A program made the translations under genes and the position numbers. From contig OZ025879.1 in NCBI GenBank assembly GCA_964019415.1, forward strand, positions 3,202,737-3,266,736: 64,000 nucleotides of DNA. The letters run 5' to 3'. Below, piece after piece: positions 12,101 to 48,242 of this stretch. Under the pieces are notes generated by a model. It saw only the letters and a program-made list of their open reading frames with translations. It did not search any database and had not been told where the DNA came from. Every line of letters begins with the position of its first letter. Position 1 is the first letter of the stretch. This DNA is from Ianthella basta. Its lineage: Eukaryota; Porifera; Demospongiae; Verongiida; Ianthellidae.

Positions 12101-14947
12101 TTTGAGATGGCCCTCTGTAGATTTGCCAACGCTACCATTGCACATATATCGTATGTGATCAGTCCAACATAACCCAAATTGAGAAGTTTGAGTAGATAGT
12201 GTTCACCGCCCTCAATTGCAAAGGTAGTCATGATCCATATACCATCATACATCAGTAGACAGAGATTAACGATGATAAGATTCCATATAGATTTCTGGAC
12301 CTTTTCTTTATTGCACTTGTACACTACCTTTGTGCTTGTCATTACAGATACCAAATACAAACCTGCACAGAGAAGGAAAAACTAAAGATTTATTAATTCT
12401 GCATCTAGCCCAGCATATAATTATATAAGACAAGCAGGGCGCCCGCCTTCGGCGGGCTTCTGCTTTGGCGAGTCGCACAACAGCGAGTCGGTCCCAGCCA
12501 GTTTTGACGTATGTGAGCTGGTAGCAACGGAAGGTAGCTGTTATAACGACGGCCGAGTTTAAAGTCGATCGTTGAACGACAGCGAATCAAACCGTCCGAC
12601 AACCGAAAGCCAAGAGAGCGATAATTCATAAAATGAGCGTCAGCCGCGAACGAAAAACCGGAAATAGAAGGATATCTCTTCAAGAACTGCAAGACGGGCA
12701 ATTTCAATCCGTGGAGTACACTCGCGGAGCCCCACTTTATAACCCCTGAGAGTTTGGTGGCGTTCTGTGCAGTAGTTTTTGCCCAAATCGCGAACGAACA
12801 GACAAACAAACGAACTGAATTATATTATACTAACACAGAAGGGCGCCTTCGGCGCCCTCCTCTGCTCCCGCGCCCAACGCAGGTGCTTCGGATGCCAGTG
12901 CTTCTGATTCAAAGCACTTCCAAACCTGGCTACTGAGTGATAGCTGTAGATGCTGCAGTTGCAGTTAGCTATAGAGTTGCACGCAGCTGACTCCTTGTCC
13001 ACCATGAATCACCTTCTGCAAGGCCAAGCGTCTTGTATTGCCCTCCAAATTGAACAGAACTGACTCATGATGGCCCCTTTGAGCTGATTCTTGGTTGTTC
13101 TCTTGAGTTGACTCCTGGTTGGTCCTTTGAGCTGACTCCCCTTGAGCTGGCTCCTGCTTTTCCCTTGGTGCTGACTCCTGTGAGTAAAGGTTGAGTGATG
13201 TTCTTAGAGTTCTGACAGTTGTCGTCGATTCCTAAGAGCTCTCATCATCCCTGAATGTCTTGACTTCTTGGTTAGTCCGTTGCTGTCCTTAATGTTCGGC
13301 ATATGCGCACTGCAACGGTTGCAATTGCTTTGTTTGGAAGAAACGTATGACGATGACGTCATGAGATCGTTGCGCAAGCCTGAAACCCGCATAACTTGCG
13401 CCCATCCTTTCGCCATCGAGCCGCTTTCACTCGCATAAGACGGCGCTTTCCGCTACATAGTTTATGTCACCCACAGCCATCTACATTGTGCTAAAACGGC
13501 AGCAAAGAAGCCGTCGCACTATCTCCCCAGGAGGAGTTTTGTAACAAAGGAATTAGTTGCGAAATCCGTAATCTACTTCGCTTTCCTCCGTAAAACAAAA
13601 ATGGCGTCCTATAGTAACGTATGGCGAGTTGGCGCAAAACCTTCATTTCGCAGGAAAACCCAGCCGAAGACACCCTCCGGTTAGCGCTTTAACATTAGGA
13701 CCGCGTTATCTGCGAACCCTCCGCACGGTTCCGGAGATTAGTGCGGACAAATAATCGGCTAGCTCCATTATAAGATAGATTTTGAGTGTTACAAACCACA
13801 TAATTGTTTATTATAGTTTAAAACACATTTTACGAAAATCACTGCTAAACACATGCAGAGATGTCCATAGCACATGCAGGCTTAAAGAACTACACTTTGC
13901 GTTAATTATCGCAAACGGCCTGGAGACGAGGCTAATTAGTACTGGTCCAAACTTTGGGCCATTAGCAGCTGCTTATAGTACAATTGTACACAATGTAACA
14001 GGAAACAGGTAAACATGTTTTACAAAACAGCTGCAGCAAAATAATGACTGAAATTTAGACAGTTGCTAGATGAGCACTGTGGAGAAGGGGTGGCAAGCTA
14101 GCAGTGACTTTAGCTATAGGCAAGAAAATTTTATTCAGTTACACAAGTGCATGTAACCAGAGCACATTCTGCACTGTGCAGACTTTACACTACAATTTGC
14201 GGTCAGCAGGACAATGAAGAAAATCAGCAAAACACAAGTCTGGATATGCCATGATACTTGCAATTGACCCTCCCCCTGGGGGGAGAGGTCAATTAAGTAT
14301 CGCCTGACTCCTTGGTATGACAAGTGATTGTTTTACAAAAAATGATTCTCACAATGTCAATCGAGTCGTTGTAAGCAGGACAATGCGGTTACTGCATCAA
14401 AAGTGAGGCTAAGGTTCATAGGCAAGTCATGAGTGAAATGACATTTTGGGCAACTGTACTGCAAAACAGTATAGCCTATTTACAGCAATCATCAGAGAAT
14501 CAGCCCACCTTGAATGAAAATGAACAAAATGTATAGCAGTACAGCTATGTGTAAGAACATTTGGGCATAGTGTGGGAAACCGACAGCCCATCTGTGGCGT
14601 ACAATATTCCATCGAGTGACCAAGTCCCATGCTGGCCACATTAGTGCTAACAACGCTATCAAACCACTCCAGTTGGCGGACGCTCGCCACTTGCCACTGG
14701 TGAAGTTCTGCATCAAGCGATTGAACAATTCTCTCATCCAAGTGAAGATGACGCTGTATACTTCCAGCTCCTTGAACACCCCCTGCCAGGTGAGCAGGAA
14801 TCCGAGAGAGAGTGAGATCCACAGGAATGGCATTCCGTTAAAGAGTACATTGTAGCCGATAACCTCGCCAATCAGCCGCGTGAGGCAGATACATAGAAAG
14901 ACTATGAAGGAAACGATGTTGGTATGTTCGCCCTTCATCATAGACAT
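9161..14947 (-). CDS. unrecognised polytopic membrane protein, about 1,039 residues
   Basis: Six exons join in phase on the minus strand: 14947-14509, 12362-11661, 11566-11214, 10980-10452, 10366-9656 and 9546-9161 (stop TAG). The total is 3,120 nt with no internal stop, and every junction has GT-AG borders. I chose the first ATG in the open frame, at 14947 (MSMMKGEHTNIV). The protein is almost entirely hydrophobic segments of about 18-25 residues, roughly 20-25 of them, separated by short polar loops. The longest loops carry charged stretches such as KELDKPRDAPDEPERA and the C-terminal tail after the last segment. I see no signal peptide, no known transporter, channel or receptor motif, and no obvious internal duplication. 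Function is unknown. The gene structure is well supported; its exact 5' end is less so. Confidence 0.8.
12427..12857 (-). mobile_element. Helitron-like non-autonomous element with two hairpin termini
   Basis: Two GC-rich hairpins lie 400 bases apart in the same orientation: GCCCGCCTTCGGCGGGC at 12441-12457 and GGGCGCCTTCGGCGCCC at 12841-12857. Read on the minus strand, the second is followed about 10 nt later by TTAG and T (ends at 12830). The first is followed by a more diverged CTTA and T. A hairpin just before a CTRR-type end is the hallmark of Helitron 3' termini. A clearer copy at 54120, next to a Helitron helicase piece, has the same layout and shares TCTGT after the hairpin. The interval between hairpins would be one short element placed next to another. 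It lies in intron 1 of the membrane-protein gene. Confidence 0.5.
12858..14508. other. rest of intron 1 of the membrane-protein gene
   Basis: No exon is supported here. About 13050-13190 holds a degenerate ~31-base tandem repeat built on GAGCTGACTCCT. About 13200-13760 is CpG-rich and unlike the AT-rich flanks, suggesting a transposon insertion (perhaps the body of the Helitron-like element whose end is at 12830) or an internal promoter. I cannot tell which. From 13780 to 14508 nothing stands out. Confidence 0.4.
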
Positions 14948-15522
14948 CTTTGTTGCTTGCTCTTGTTTGTAGAGTTTGTGCTTTGCTGGCAAAATTGCTA
15001 TATATAGGCTTACGAAGGAAGGGAAAATGGAAGGGAATTCCCCTTTCGTCCCTTATACTCAATAGTGGATGCCAAGGCTTAGGCGTGCCGAAGCACACCT
15101 GGGCCTGCTGAAGCACGCCTGGGCATCCTGAAGTACGCCTGGGCCTGCCTTTAGCTACAGGGATTTTCATGACGTTACAAAAAGGTCTGAAATCCCCCGT
15201 ATCAAGCACGGGCAGGAGTCGCCGAATTCTGCTTGCCGATTGGTTCACGTAGAACTAACGATTACTCTATGCTGTCACGCTGCTTACGGATTTCTGTGCA
15301 CCTTTGCAACATGGTGGAAAATCGCTGAACCTCCATTGTAAAAAGTCTCGTCGCCAGACCCTACTTACCTCCTCAGGGGGAAGGGTCTGGGGCCGAAACT
15401 GATTGTAAAGTGCTGTCATTACCCCACTGCGATAGCGCGGGGTAACTAAGTGATTTTTGGTGTATCTGTCTGTCACTATGTGTCAGCGATTTACGTCGAT
15501 TCGAATTCCGAACTCCACGCTT
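14948..15522. other. upstream region of the membrane-protein gene
   Basis: No gene seen. A direct repeat of CTGGGC with AAGCACGCCTG variants occurs at about 15085-15145. A short stem (CAGACCCT with AGGGTCTG) lies at about 15355-15393. The promoter of the minus-strand gene should lie here, but no element can be named. Confidence 0.35.
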
Positions 15523-15531
15523 GATCCGCAC

Positions 15532-15658
15532 TAGTCTATCGAGCTAGACCTCTTTCGCGTTTTTCGCGCAATCGGAAGTAACGGGCAGGGAAAGGCCTTT
15601 CTGCCCGTTACTTTCGGTTACGCGAAAAAACGCGAAAGAGGTCTAGCTCGATAGACTA
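15532..15658. mobile_element. 127-base foldback MITE with 9-base target duplication
   Basis: Almost the entire element is one hairpin. Arms of about 57 bases start TAGTCTATCGAGCTAGACCT and end with its complement, around a centre GGAAAGGCCTTTC. GATCCGCAC occurs directly on both sides (15523-15531 and 15659-15667). A 9-base duplication with long inverted repeats fits a Mutator-like (MULE) derivative. It has no coding capacity. Confidence 0.85.
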
Positions 15659-15667
15659 GATCCGCAC

Positions 15668-17565
15668 CTGATGAGACTGGATATCGACTTTCGGTGCATG
15701 GTGTGGGAGCTCCTGTAGTGCAGATGGCTGCGGATGGCTGGTAGTGTAAGGCTTTCCATCCATTGATTCACTGAGTAGTTGGTCCTTTCGCTGATACATT
15801 TCTTGTTTGTCTCCTCATACACTTCTTGCTTGTCTGCAAACTCCCATTCCATTCCTTTCCTCGAGTGGGGGGTGGGTGAAGGAGAGGGGATACTTAGGGT
15901 GTGCTTGATGTTAGGAACATCATTGGGGGTGTAGGTGTGCATATGCATATAATTAATTTATGGCCAGTACAGAGGGAGTTCGAGGGTGAACCATTTTCAC
16001 TCATCGATCAGACAGTTGGTCTTTATGTTATAGTCTTTATGTCACATTGCTCTATCAGGCATGCATTATGTACTGTAACAGACTGTTCAACTTTACACTG
16101 AACACACCAATTGTATGCATGTGCATGCAGATGCATGGGAGAATCTGCATTCATAATGCATCATCACATGTACACACAACCACCACCACCCAGCCCCACT
16201 GTTGGGTATGCATGATTATTGCACATAACTCCCAAAATATGCCTCCAGTAACCACTTTCTACTCCTTGCTGATTGAGTATGCACAGTCATATTAACTAGG
16301 AATAATAAAAATTTTCTATAAAATATTAAGAACGTATATGCAGGGATGACATAAAAGTATAGAAAATCAAATAAAGGTTGTTACACAGTGGAGCATTAAC
16401 CATGGTCCCTTACATGCAAGAATGTCGCACTGTATAGTCCTACAGCTACACTGAGAAATTAAATGCATGCATGCCGAACGAACCCCACATACATATACAG
16501 ATGAGGTGTATGGTGTTGTTTCTATAATATTATGCACAATACTTGTTTCTGTTTTGCTGGCCATTCCCATTAGTGAATTTAATGCCATCTATAATATTAC
16601 TACTAGATAAATGCAAGGCATTGTGGCCCGGGGCATATGTGCAACAATACCTAACATAGTTAGGGTATGCAGGGCTATGTAGCTACTCCAGTAGCAGTGG
16701 CTTGGGGCATCTATGATGCAAGTTTCATGACTGTTGTAGCTACGCCATGTTGGGAAGCCCTATGCACCTGGGTAGAACGTGTTGCTGTGTTGCAAATGTG
16801 TTATGATGGGTGTCTATGGTACACAAAGAGTGTTAATCTATGGTATATGAAATAGTGAAAAATGTGTAAAAGTGTGAAGTTGTATGCTAGATGGAGGCTG
16901 ATATCAAGGTGAGAGTAAGCGCCAGATCAAGATCTAGAACTGAAGGAGTTGTATTTTGAAGATAGCAGGTAGTGGCAGCACCTATGTAAAAACTTGCTTT
17001 TTTGTGAACAAGCGATAAAGCCAATTGTGGTCACTGGTGCCAAGTGTGTGTGAGACACTACAGGCCAGCGAATGGCACAGCCTAGGACCTCAATCAACAC
17101 TTTAGCTAGGTATGTAACAGAGTATGGCCATCTTGAATGGCTAAATGGGAATTTGTGGTACAATCGACGTACGATACATATATATATATCCCAACAAAAT
17201 TGCCAGCAACTGCGTCAGTGTGGGGCTCGCTCAGGCTCACCCCAATAAAGGAAATATAATTTATATTTATACAGCAAAGTATTTATTTTACAGCTAGACT
17301 TGATCAATGAACGTTAACAGAATCAGTACCTTTAATTTGCCATTCACATGCAGTGTTGAGTGTACAAGTTACTATAATCATAGCAACAATACTGAACACA
17401 TGTAAATTTAACAAAAGTTGCATATTTGACAAGTCACTATGTTATATATACTGTAAAATAAACAATAAACTTAATTAATGTGAAATAATACTTAATAATG
17501 TTTCATTTATTTGATACATCAAATGCAATCACCAAATTGTTATTTATTGCACATGGTGGTGCTAA
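15668..17565. other. intergenic region between the membrane protein and RasGAP genes
   Basis: No coding gene supported. It contains one copy of a dispersed repeat (16302-16443) and otherwise AT-rich unique sequence. TTTATT at 17506-17511 (AATAAA on the minus strand, about 55 nt after the RasGAP stop) and at 17543-17548 are candidate poly(A) signals for the RasGAP gene. Confidence 0.5.
16302..16443. repeat. dispersed repeat, copy 1
   Basis: A ~140-base sequence sharing ACACAGTGGAGCATT, CCATGGTCCC and CATGCAAGAATGTCGCAC with 30651-30783 in the same orientation, with scattered substitutions. It has no coding capacity, and no terminal repeats or target duplications are clear. It may be a SINE-like or MITE fragment. 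Confidence 0.7.
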
Positions 17566-37183
<19,618 letters not shown>

Positions 37184-37514
37184 CTGGTCCCAGCTGCCTG
37201 TGGCGTAGGGATACTTCGCTGAGAACAATTGTAGCGTCTGCGCGCGCTCGACCTCAGCACCCACGCCTTCTGACCCCGCGGGGAACGCCTCACACGACAA
37301 CTTGTTCACTGTGTGGTGCAAATGCGCATCCGTCACTGTCGTAACACTCAGTGACCTGGGCTTCGCAGTTTTCGACTTTTCTCTGAACGGACCAAACAAG
37401 ACAGCTTAATACATCAGGCCATAGATCAGACGGTTACTTCCTCTGGATGGGAACGGAAGTAATTTTTGTGGCTCGCTAGCTGCGTACGTACATGCGTATG
37501 GTCAAACGCGCAAC
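37184..37514. promoter_or_regulatory. bidirectional promoter between RasGAP and EOGT
   Basis: The two genes are divergent with about 330 bases between their first ATGs. The sequence is GC-richer than its surroundings, with scattered CpGs. On the minus strand the RasGAP frame stays open up to a stop at 37408, and CTGTCTTGTTTGG before TCAG could be a splice acceptor (about 37386). Part of this stretch may therefore be transcribed 5' sequence. No TATA box is visible. Confidence 0.5.
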
Positions 37515-44572
<7,058 letters not shown>

Positions 44573-46366
44573 CACATTTCACTATAGGGTTGTTGCATCA
44601 TGCTGCTTTTTGACAAAATGTTTTCTCATTTTGTGTTATTTATTGTTAAATTACATGCCCTGATGTGCTGATATAGTCATTCATCAAATCCATTCTACAT
44701 ACATACATGTTTGTAGTGATTCACCAGCAGAACATAATCTAATGCATTTGTTCTTGTGCTGAACGTTGTGCCAATCACATCTGTTCGATGCATGACATTA
44801 TTGTGCGTGTATACGTACATAGGTATTATATAACATTTTCAATGTGCAAGCATGCAGTTAACTTAATTTGCTGATAGCTAGGTCTAAAGGGTGTGTATAG
44901 CCAGTGGAAAGACTAAGTTAGAGTACAGTATATATTGATCAAGGAAGCTTACACAGGCCGGGCCGAAGGGAGCACTTCAGAGGTGGTCCGGCCAAGTCAG
45001 AACAATTTGCCTAGATGGCCACTTGCACAGGCCAGGAAGTACCTTATAATTAGCTATAGAAAAGCATGGCCAGACCTAAAAATCTGGTCAGGCCGTGGCC
45101 TCGGCAGCCTGGGCGGTTCTGCTGGGCATGTTACAGTGACCTCGAGCTCACATGCATGATTGCATGCAGCAGCTACATGCAGTATATCAGCATGTACATG
45201 TGTATAGTGTTACCAAGTTTGGGCGTGAATGTTGTCTATATGGGATAGGCTACAAATAGGTTAAACCCTCGCTTCTTCCGGTGTTACAGGATATCACCTT
45301 GGTGGTCAATTCATATCACCCTCAGGCGATATGATTGACCACCTTGGCGATATCCTGTAACTTCTAAGAAGCTAGGGTTTAACCTATACTTATACACTGT
45401 AGAGTAATGAACAAATTGCAATCAATCATGTATATACAAAAAACAATGTTTATGAATTCTCTACAAACTTGTACTACCAAACTGTGCAAAATGGTCTTCA
45501 ATCATGTTGGGCTTGTGCATGGGTCGGTGTTACAGGTTCATGCATTCCTTTGGCCCTGCCCCTTAGGGTGCTCCCCTTGTGCAGGACTTAGTGTGCAGGT
45601 TCATCTGTCTCTCACACACACACATCAGCTGTGTGTAGTTGTCAATCTAGAGCAGAGCAAAACACAGAAATTTACGTATCATGGGCACACAACCACAGGC
45701 TATGCTAGTACTGTATGCACACTTACCGGAGAGTAGGCTCTCAAGAGCTCTGGGGCATCGTTGCATAGGAGATAAACAGAGGTAAAGAATACGGACTTCC
45801 AGACCAATTAGTGCCGCTGCAGTGGGCACAGGAATATAGCACCAAAGGATTAGGGGAGAGTCAACCAACAGGTGGTGCTACAGTGTGAGTGATACTAAGG
45901 GACACTAAGTGAACTCTGACCTGCCCACAGAATCTGTGCCATCTCTCTCTTTACAGTCCTGCAGTGCACTATAGGTATGTCTCAAGTACTTGTACTGTGT
46001 GACAGGACGTACACTACTGTATGGGACCAAGCTGAAGGGAATGGGATAGGCGGTTCAGTAGGGGGTATACAGTATGTCCTGAAGTTGCCTATGGGACATA
46101 GAGTCACTCCAATAGTCATTTCATGCCACAGTCATACACTGTCACGTATAAATACTACTGCATGTATACTCCTCATACTGAATACACACCATTGCTGGCT
46201 GGTCTGCACATGTGCTTCACACAGTCATGACCTGCAGGGGAAGTCATGCGGGACTAATAATTTGTAAGATGTCTGGGGAATGGAAGATAAGACAACTAAA
46301 TCTTCCAATGTTTTGACACCAAGATGCTTACACATTTCAGATGTAAGTAGAAATGCTGCGTACAGT
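44573..46366. other. intergenic region after EOGT
   Basis: No gene is supported. AT-rich downstream sequence contains no canonical AATAAA close to the EOGT stop on the plus strand. A foldback element sits at 45258-45383. The remainder is unremarkable and leads into the 34-base minisatellite. Confidence 0.5.
45258..45383. mobile_element. 126-base foldback MITE flanked by TA
   Basis: Arms of about 58 bases start GGTTAAACCCTCGCTTCTTC and end with the complement, including ACAGGATATCACCTTGGTGG paired with its partner, around a short ACCCTCAGGC loop. TA lies on both sides (45256-45257, 45384-45385), which fits a Tc1/mariner-type derivative. Confidence 0.75.
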
Positions 46367-47905
46367 CGGTGCATGGGAGACATCTGAGGAGTGCAGGGTT
46401 CACTCAGTGGGAGACGTCTGAGGAGAGCAGGGTCACTCAGTGGGAGACGTCTGAGGAGTGCAGAATTCACTCAGTGGGAGACGTCTGAGGAGTGCAGAAT
46501 TCACTCAGTGGGAGACATCTGAGGAGTGCAGCATTCACTCAGAGGGGGATGTCCAAGGAGTGCAGGGTTCACTCAGTGGGATATGTCTGCGGAGTGCAGG
46601 GTACGTTCAGTGGGAGACATCTGAGGAGTGCAGGGTTCACTCAGTGGGAGACGTCTGAGGAGAGCAGGGTTCACTCAGTGGGAGACGTCTGAGGAGAGCA
46701 GGGTTCACTCAGTGGGAGACATCTGAGGAATGCAGGGTTCACTCAGTGGGAGACGTCTGAGGAGAGCAGGGTTCACTCAGTGGGAGACATCTGAGGAGAG
46801 CAGGGCCACTCAGTGGGAGACATCTGAGGAGAGCAGGGTTCACTCAGTGGGAGACGTCTGAGGAGAGCAGGGTTCACTCAGTGGGAGACATCTGAGGAGA
46901 GCAGGGTTCACTCAGTGGGAGACGTCTGAGGAATGAAAGGTTTCCTCGGAGAGAGACATCTGAGAAGTGCAGCGTTCACTCAGTGGGATATGTCTGCAGA
47001 GTGCAGGGTACGTTCAGTGGGAGACATCTGAGGAGTGCAGGGTTCACTCAGTGGGAGACATCTGAGGAGTGCAGGGTTCACTCAGTGGGAGACGTCTGAG
47101 GAGTGCAGGGTTCACTCAGTGGGAGACGTCTGAGGAGTGCAGGATTCACTCAGTGGGAGATGTCTGAGGAGTGCAGGGTTCACTCAGTGGGACATGTCTG
47201 AGGAGTGAAGGGTTACCTCGGAGAGAGACATCTGAGAAGTGCAGCGTTCACTCAGTAGGAGATGTCTGAGGAGTGCAGGGTTCACTCAGTGGGAGACATC
47301 CAAGAATTACAAAGTTCACTCAGTGGGAGATGTCCAAGGAGGCATAGTTCACTCAGTGGGAGGTGTCCGAGGAGTGCAGGGTTCACTCAGTGGGAGACAT
47401 CTGCGGAGTGCAGGGTACGTTCAGTGGGAGATGTCTGAGGAGTGTAGGGTTCACTCAGTGGGAGACGTCTGAGAAGTGCAGGGTTCACTCAGTGGGAGAC
47501 ATCCAAGAATCACAAAGTTTACTCAGGGGGAGATGTTCAAGGAGGCATAGTTCACTCAGTGGGAGGTGTCCGAGGAGTGCAGGGTTCACTCAGTGGGAGA
47601 TGTTTGAGGAGAGCAGGGCCACTCAGTGGGAGACGTCCAAAAATTACAAAGTTCACTCAGTGGGAGATGACCAAGGAGGCATGGTTCACTCAGTGGGAGA
47701 TGTCCAAGGAGTGCAGATTTCACTCAGTGGGAGACATCCGAGAAGTGCAGGGTGTAATCAGTGGAAGATGCTGGATAATGATGCAGGGTTCAGTCTGTGG
47801 TTCTATTTACCAGAGTATTGTAGAGTTGAGTCAGTGGGGGCACTTGAAGATGGGGATGATGCAGTGGGAAATGCCAAAGAGAAATGCAAGCTTCAGTCAG
47901 TGGGT
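46367..47905. repeat. 34-base minisatellite, about 45 copies
   Basis: Tandem units of about 34 bases built on GTGCAGGGTTCACTCAGTGG and GAGACGTCTGAGGA. Copies differ by a few bases. Distinct variants (AAGAATTACAAAG, GGAGGCATAGTTC) recur in the same order near 47290, 47500 and 47640, so there is a higher-order pattern. Units decay towards 47900. Since 34 is not divisible by three, the plus strand reads through three frames of one repeating 34-residue peptide (for example VHSVGD, GVQGSLSGR, SAGFTQWETSE) with ORFs up to 190 codons. I see no splice or start signals that make it a gene. Confidence 0.9.
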
Positions 47906-48242
47906 AGAGATGCCACAGGAGTAGGGCATACTTAGAGTATGGCTGTGCTCCATGGAGTGTGGGCTGGTCATTGGGAGATTACTAGCGGCAGAAATTGGCA
48001 CAGGCACTGACAAAACAAAGCCAGTAAGAATGGATGTGCCTTCATTTTCATTGATGTGAGAGCCCATTTCAAGCTAAAATGGATCCATGACAGAAATTAA
48101 CCATACCACTACACAACCGTCAGATGTGTACTCATACATACGTGGGTCTATCTCATCACAAAGCTTGATGAAAGCTTGCATCGTGCTTCTGCTTCCAGAT
48201 ATGCATCTCCCCCACATTCCACCTCCCACCTTTCTGACTACT
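47906..48242. other. 3' flank of the ankyrin/death-domain gene
   Basis: Non-coding sequence downstream of the minus-strand stop at 48243 and presumably its 3' UTR. No standard AATAAA is obvious. Confidence 0.4.

Noticed and set aside
13204-13416. Minus-strand 70-codon ORF MAKGWAQVMRVSG as an exon
   Set aside because: Exon 1 at 14509 joins exon 2 at 12362 in phase without it; it sits in CpG-rich, probably transposon-derived sequence.
14838-15248. 136-codon minus-strand ORF overlapping the first exon of the membrane protein
   Set aside because: Different frame from the exon, no recognisable domain; a shadow ORF.
46367-47935. CRISPR-like array or repetitive protein gene
   Set aside because: Units are contiguous without unique spacers, and the genome is eukaryotic. 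A protein gene lacks start, splice and homology support; reported only as a minisatellite finding.
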